64,000 bases of DNA from Desulfosarcina cetonica JCM 12296 (GTDB lineage: Bacteria > Desulfobacterota > Desulfobacteria > Desulfobacterales > Desulfosarcinaceae): the NCBI RefSeq assembly GCF_001311845.1, contig NZ_BBCC01000003.1, positions 1 through 64,000 on the forward strand. Direction: 5' to 3'. Position numbers and translations under genes: made by a program. Each line of letters starts with the position of its first letter. Position 1 is the stretch's first letter. This document shows positions 59,668-64,000 of the stretch, in pieces. The notes beneath the pieces were generated by a model that saw nothing but the letters and a program-made list of their open reading frames with translations, had not been told where the DNA came from and did not search any database.

Positions 59668-61233
59668 TTACATCGGCGGAAGACGCCGCATTAATTTGGC
59701 CCAGAAAACGTCCAGATCCATGACCAGGAAATGAAATGCCAGGATGCCGACACCGCATGCCAAAACACTCATCAGCCCCCACATCATGCGCTTGCGGCGC
59801 AGGTTGCGGCGGTCCAGCGGCGTCATGATGGTGGGGATGCTCACCAGAAGGGGCAGGTGGGAAATCCTGGCGATATCCTGGGGGGCGCGAACGGCTTGAT
59901 CGGAGAACTCCCGTATGGCGGCAAACCCGACGCCAGCCCCGATTCCTAGCACCACACCGATCAAGCCGATGGCCAGCCGATTGGGCTTGAAAGGCTTTTC
60001 CGGCCGCCGCGCAGGGTCGATCAAGGTGAAGCGTTCGCCCTTTTGTTCTTTCTCCAGCCCCAGGGCCACGTTGGCCTCCATGGCCTTTCTGAGAAGATCC
60101 TCGTACTTGGCCCGGGTATTGTTGCGGTCCACCAACAATGCATTGTAGGCCTGTTCGATCTTGGGCGTCGTCTCGATCCGCTGGCGATAGGTTTCCGTTT
60201 TTGCCGTCATGTCCGTTTTTTGCATCAGCATCGATTTAATTTCCGCACGGGTGCTGGAAAGCTGGGCCGCCAGGGTGATGTAGGCCGTATTATCGGGCTG
60301 CTCATGGCGGTTTTCGGGTCCGTTCTTCTTTGCCAGACGACTTTCCAGTTCGGCGATTTCAAGGCGCAATTTCTTCACGTCCGGATAGTCGTCGGTAAAC
60401 TTGCTTTTCAGGTTGACCAACTCCATTTCCAGCACTTTCAGACGTTCTTTTTCCGGGTCTTCCATCTCCGGGATGCTGGACAACTGGGTCCGCAGGTACC
60501 CCTCTCGCTCCCTGAGCGAACGAATTTGCTCGTCCATGCGCTGGAGGTTGGTTTCCATGCTGTTGAGGGACTGCAGGTTGACTTGCAGCATTTCGGGCAG
60601 GGCGTTGACATGCTGGGCCTTGAAGACGGTGATCTTTTCCTCCAGCTCGGCTAACTGGGCACCGACCCGATCGGTTTCCTCCTTTAGAAATTCGGTGGTC
60701 TCGGTGGTTTGGCGCTGGCGTACCTCGAGGTTCTCGCTGAGGAAAAGTGAAACCAGCCTATCGGCCACCCGCTGGACCGTGGCGGCATCTTTGCCTTCAT
60801 AGGAGAGGGTGAAGGCGATCGTGGCGGCGGTCGGCCGGCCGGTGCGCCGATCGATGGTGTCCACGCTGATCAGGTCCAGGTGGATGTCATCCCGCATCTT
60901 CTCGACAATTTCTTCCGTGGTCCAGCGATCCTTGTATTCGGGGTAAAGATTGAAACGATCGATGATCTCCACCAGACGGCCCGTGCTCATGATGCGTTGC
61001 TGGGTGGACTGGATACGTTGTTCGGCGTATCCGGTGACGGTGGTCATGACAAATTCAGCCGGAATATCCTGCTCCTCGATGAGGATCGTGGCGCTGGATT
61101 TGTATATGGAGGGCAGCAGCAGGGCCACCAGTCCGGCAACCAGAACGACGATGATTGCCGGGACGGCCAGGGCCCACTTGCGCCGTTTGAGGATGTCCAC
61201 ATAATCTCCGAGGACCAGGGGGTGCTCTTCCAT
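59668..61233 (-). CDS. Wzz-type polysaccharide chain-length determinant (GNVR family)
   Basis: Protein of 521 residues, intact. A first membrane helix (LAVPAIIVVLVAGLVALLL) follows the short cytoplasmic DYVDILKRRKW. A long periplasmic coiled-coil region runs to about residue 400, with LAELEEKITVFKAQHV. The second helix is LAIGLIGVVLGIGAGVGFA after PARRPEKPFKPN, the Wzz proline motif. A C-terminal helix (LMSVLACGVGILAFHFLVM) makes a third membrane segment. It pairs with the adjacent BY-kinase and sets exopolysaccharide length. Its size fits the exosortase-associated Wzz group. Confidence 0.88.
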   Translation of the reverse strand: MEEHPLVLGDYVDILKRRKWALAVPAIIVVLVAGLVALLLPSIYKSSATILIEEQDIPAEFVMTTVTGYAEQRIQSTQQRIMSTGRLVEIIDRFNLYPEYKDRWTTEEIVEKMRDDIHLDLISVDTIDRRTGRPTAATIAFTLSYEGKDAATVQRVADRLVSLFLSENLEVRQRQTTETTEFLKEETDRVGAQLAELEEKITVFKAQHVNALPEMLQVNLQSLNSMETNLQRMDEQIRSLREREGYLRTQLSSIPEMEDPEKERLKVLEMELVNLKSKFTDDYPDVKKLRLEIAELESRLAKKNGPENRHEQPDNTAYITLAAQLSSTRAEIKSMLMQKTDMTAKTETYRQRIETTPKIEQAYNALLVDRNNTRAKYEDLLRKAMEANVALGLEKEQKGERFTLIDPARRPEKPFKPNRLAIGLIGVVLGIGAGVGFAAIREFSDQAVRAPQDIARISHLPLLVSIPTIMTPLDRRNLRRKRMMWGLMSVLACGVGILAFHFLVMDLDVFWAKLMRRLPPM

Positions 61234-61302
61234 GTGCGTTGTTTTGCCTTTCGTCTCAATCGATTTGAACGTTGGAAGCGTGGGACGTTTTCCGAATCGC
61301 CC

Positions 61303-62657
61303 TCACTCCAGCCAGTCATGCTCGGCGACCAGCTGGATATAAAGCTTGTTGCGGTAGGCGGTCGTTCCCGAACTGCGATTATCGTAGACGGTATAAACGT
61401 AATTCCCGTTAACGATCACATGCCGGTTCGGTTTCCAACTTATCCCCATCTGGAAATTCCAGGTCTGGGTGTCGATGTCGGCCTGGGTGGGATCATTCTG
61501 TTCACTCTTGTTGTGGTACCATTGAATCGCCGCGTTGCCGCGCAGTTTTTCCAAGAAGCGCATGCTGCCGGCGATTTTTACCGCAGTGCGGTTGGCCGTG
61601 CCATTTTTACCGCTCACCGGTGTCAGATCATGGGAGAGGAGCAGGCTGCCATCGCTGCGTTCTCCCTGATAAGACAACTCGAGGACGCCCACGAATCCCC
61701 AACTGTCATAGCGGTTGCGCTCGGGAGAAAACTCTTGGTACTGATCGCTGAAGAACAGGTTAAGGGGGGCAACGAAGCTTATCCACTGCCGGGTCGTCGA
61801 CTCCGATTCCCATCGGGCATAACGCCCGCCCAGATCAACAGAAAAATCAAGTTTTTCCGACAGCGCCGTTTCGCTCCCCAGGGTAACCGAGTAATTGTCC
61901 ATCGCTGACCGGTCTTCGACGCATATGTGCTGTCATACCATCCTCCGTGTTGGCTGAAATCGTATTCCCGGTCGAAGTCGTAGTGGCTGAAAACAGCATT
62001 CAAACGGCCCGTGGTTCGCGCGATCCATGCTTCCAGGCTTCGGTTCATGAAAAACGCTATGCTGTAGTCCTTGCGGTCCGATGTTTCCGGGTCGTCGAAA
62101 TCTTCCCGGTTGACCGAGACCTGAATGCCGGCGGAAGTGATTTCGGAGAGCGTATAGCTTGCCATGACAGCCGTGTTGAACCGTTTGCGGCGGATGTTGC
62201 TAAGTACCATACCGGTGGTTTCGATATCCCGGTCCGGCCGGTTGTCATCGCTGGCATGCCCCGCGATGGACAACTGCCAGCGTTCCGCGGGGCGATAGTC
62301 CAGGTTGGCGTTGTACCATTGATCGACATCGTCATATTCGTCATGGTTCTGATAGCGGTAACACTCCGCCTTGCCGTCGACCCGTGCAGAGAGCCGTTCT
62401 TCCTTGTGCACCCATTCAAGCCTGGGCGCGACGGTATAGATGCTGTCCGATAAGGCGTGGTCGGCGTCGAGAAAGATATTATCGGTGTATTCGACCCTCG
62501 CGGCAACGGATGTATTGAACTGGTTGTCGGCGGCCGTTGCAATGGGGAGTGGGGCGTATGAAACGGCCAGGGTCGACAACAACCCAATGAGGACCCGAAA
62601 AAGGTGCCGGTGGATACCCCATGGTATTGAAAAGCGGGTGGCGCGCATATCGATCAC
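61303..62657 (-). CDS. Outer-membrane beta-barrel of the exopolysaccharide locus (one-base frameshift)
   Basis: Protein of about 450 residues with a signal peptide (VLIGLLSTLAVSYAPLPIATA). Barrel strands begin NTSVAARVEYTDNIFLDADH and proceed with alternating aromatic residues. The chain breaks near 61918, after GGWYDSTY, and resumes VEDRSAMDNYSVTLGSETAL to a final EHDWLE. The GTG start at 62657 overlaps the preceding stop; an ATG at 62648 is the alternative. It resembles the outer-membrane proteins that accompany Wza-like and Wzz genes in exosortase loci. Confidence 0.75.
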
Positions 62658-63300
62658 TTCACCACGATCACGTCGCCCCGCTGCAGCAGGATGTTTGTGT
62701 CCAGCTGGTTTTCCTCCGTGACCGCCTTATAATCGAATGGAATCACCATGGCCTTTTCGGAGGTCTTCCTGAAAATGCGGATGTCCCGGTCGTCGGCAAA
62801 GATATTCAGCCCCCCGGCCATGGCCAGGGCCTGGAGAACGTCAATGTTGCGATTGAGCGGAAAATGGCCCGGACGGTTGACCTTTCCGATGACGTAGACC
62901 ACCTGGCTGTTGACCTGCTGGACGATCACGCTGAGATCCGGTTCCGGGATATAGCGCGTGAATGCCGTTTCCATTTCGGTTCTGATTTGATCCACGGTTT
63001 TTCCGGCTGCCGTGAAGCGGCCGATCAGGGGAAATGAGAAGGTCCCGTCAGGAAGGATGACGACCTGACGCGTGAGTGCTGGATCTTTCCACACACTGAT
63101 TTCCAGCACATCACCGGCGCGACGGTATAGTCCTCGGCGACGATGGTGGATGCCTGGACGAGGGGCGCCGTGAGGGGAGCGGGCTGAAGCGCCGGCTTGG
63201 AATGAACACACCCGCCGATGAGCAGCATCAGCGCACCGCCGATGATGGCCGGCACAAACGGCCTTTCCAGGATTGATATCGATCTTCCGCTATCTGTCAT
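62654..63300 (-). CDS. Wza-like polysaccharide export lipoprotein (one-base frameshift)
   Basis: Outer-membrane export protein of about 215 residues. A lipobox (MLLIGGCVHSKP) follows the ATG at 63300, which has AGGA upstream. After a break near 63118 (EDYTVAP, then GDVLEISVWKDPALTRQVV) the family's polysaccharide-export domain continues: PDGTFSFPLIGRFTAAGKT, then a SLBB-like segment with VYVIGKVNRPGHFPL. It is shorter than E. coli Wza, lacking extra SLBB repeats. It lies between the TPR gene and the barrel gene and would form the export channel. Confidence 0.85.
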
Positions 63301-63350
63301 ATAAGTCCTCGTTAACTTATTGATTTTGAACAGCGTCGTTTGCTTGTCCA

Positions 63351-64000
63351 TCAGGTCCCCTGGATCGATTTCAGCAAGGCCTCCGCACGGGAACGCTCCG
63401 GATAATTTTCGTCGGCGGCAAGCGCCTGCTCAAGCTTTTCGCGTGCCTCGTCCAGCCGGTCGTTGTCGGCCAATACCTGCGCCAGATGATAATTGATCAC
63501 GCCGGAGTCAGGAAATTTTTCGAGCGCCTCCTCCAGAACGGTCACGGCAATTTCGTCGTCGCCCCTCTTATGGTGAATCCAGCCGAGGGTGTCCTTTATC
63601 GTGGCTTCATCCGGTTTGATTTTCTCGGCCTGTCTCGCCAGTTCCAGTGCCCGGTCGAGATCCGCATCGGTACCCGTGGTATCGGCCAGGAGAAACGCCA
63701 GGTTGTTGGCGGCGGCCCAGCTCCGGGGGTCGGTTTCCAGGGTTTTTTCATATACCGCCCTGGCCTTATCCAATTGCCCGTCTTTCTGGTACAGCAGGGC
63801 CAGTGTCATGACGGCCCCTGAATTCTTATTATTTTTCTGGATGGCGTTTTCGAGATTGGCGATGGCCTGTTGGGTTTTGCCCTGAGAAAGATAAAGCTTC
63901 GCCAGGTTTTCATGGGGAACGTTCCATTGGGGCGCGCGCGCGATGGCCGCTTTCAGCGCGTCCTCGGCCAAATCGGGATTTTTTCGACGATGTGCACCTG
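63351..64000 (-). CDS. TPR-repeat protein, C-terminal part (cut by right edge)
   Basis: The frame is open to the edge; the visible part ends SRAEALLKSIQGT. It has at least five tetratricopeptide repeats, including NVPHENLAKLYLSQGKTQQA and YQKDGQLDKARAVYEKTLET. The last 120 residues parallel those of the TPR lipoprotein at 56081 (AANNLAFLLADTTG, KDTLGWIHHKRGD, NYHLAQVLA). Its stop is 51 bases before the Wza-like start. It is probably the PrsT-type TPR protein of this exopolysaccharide locus. Confidence 0.85.
   Translation of the reverse strand, partial: GAHRRKNPDLAEDALKAAIARAPQWNVPHENLAKLYLSQGKTQQAIANLENAIQKNNKNSGAVMTLALLYQKDGQLDKARAVYEKTLETDPRSWAAANNLAFLLADTTGTDADLDRALELARQAEKIKPDEATIKDTLGWIHHKRGDDEIAVTVLEEALEKFPDSGVINYHLAQVLADNDRLDEAREKLEQALAADENYPERSRAEALLKSIQGT

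Noticed and set aside
1-64000. CRISPR arrays, insertion-sequence transposases or rRNA/tRNA genes
   Set aside because: No regularly spaced repeats, transposase motifs or RNA-gene signatures were seen on either strand.

Overview
The window reads as a chromosomal segment of a strictly anaerobic, Gram-negative, GC-rich bacterium. The best fit is a sulfate-reducing Desulfobacterota of the Desulfosarcina/Desulfobacteraceae type that degrades methylated aromatics. The evidence is a fumarate-adding glycyl-radical enzyme of the benzylsuccinate synthase type with its activase, next to the matching beta-oxidation genes. Surrounding genes are typical of that group: two-partner secretion, PEP-CTERM-like surface proteins and an exosortase-type exopolysaccharide locus. 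The species assignment is inference.

Region 1 (1-4560, minus strand): bbsC-bbsD-bbsE-bbsF-bbsG, the CoA transfer and beta-oxidation steps for (R)-benzylsuccinate; bbsG runs off the left edge. Region 2 (4561-5300): AT-rich divergent promoter region. Region 3 (5301-17142, plus strand): bssC-bssA-bssB-bssD, the MoxR-type ATPase bssE and a VWA partner, followed by an unusual co-directional tail: DUF4125-like protein, DUF4258/YgiT-type pair, DUF4037-like nucleotidyltransferase, extended SDR, MoaD/ThiS-like protein, an unknown protein and an E1-like ThiF/MoeB enzyme. This tail is the best candidate here for an undescribed system. Region 4 (17175-28104): cNMP-binding protein, acyl-CoA ligase, universal stress protein, SphA-like outer-membrane protein, receiver plus atypical histidine kinase, a fused double TetR regulator, a DUF882 peptidase and DAHP synthase.

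Region 5 (28105-36000): small proteins, a large PKD/fibronectin-like surface protein, a PEP-CTERM-like paralogue of its N-terminal domain behind a possible c-di-GMP riboswitch, and a PstS-like binding protein. Region 6 (36309-58535): two FKBP/SlyD-like proteins (one fused to thioredoxin), TpsB, a ~3,250-residue TpsA adhesin, a DUF2341/LamG-ExbB fusion, ExbD, TonB, porin, a coiled-coil protein and a TPR lipoprotein. This looks like a secretion and energisation locus. Region 7 (58826-64000, minus strand): TPR protein, Wza-like export protein, beta-barrel, Wzz and BY-kinase, an exopolysaccharide locus cut by the right edge.

About twenty otherwise well-conserved genes carry net single-base frameshifts, many in homopolymer runs. 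Uncorrected sequencing indels are more likely than real pseudogenes. Frameshifted genes are given as one CDS over the full span, with the approximate break position.
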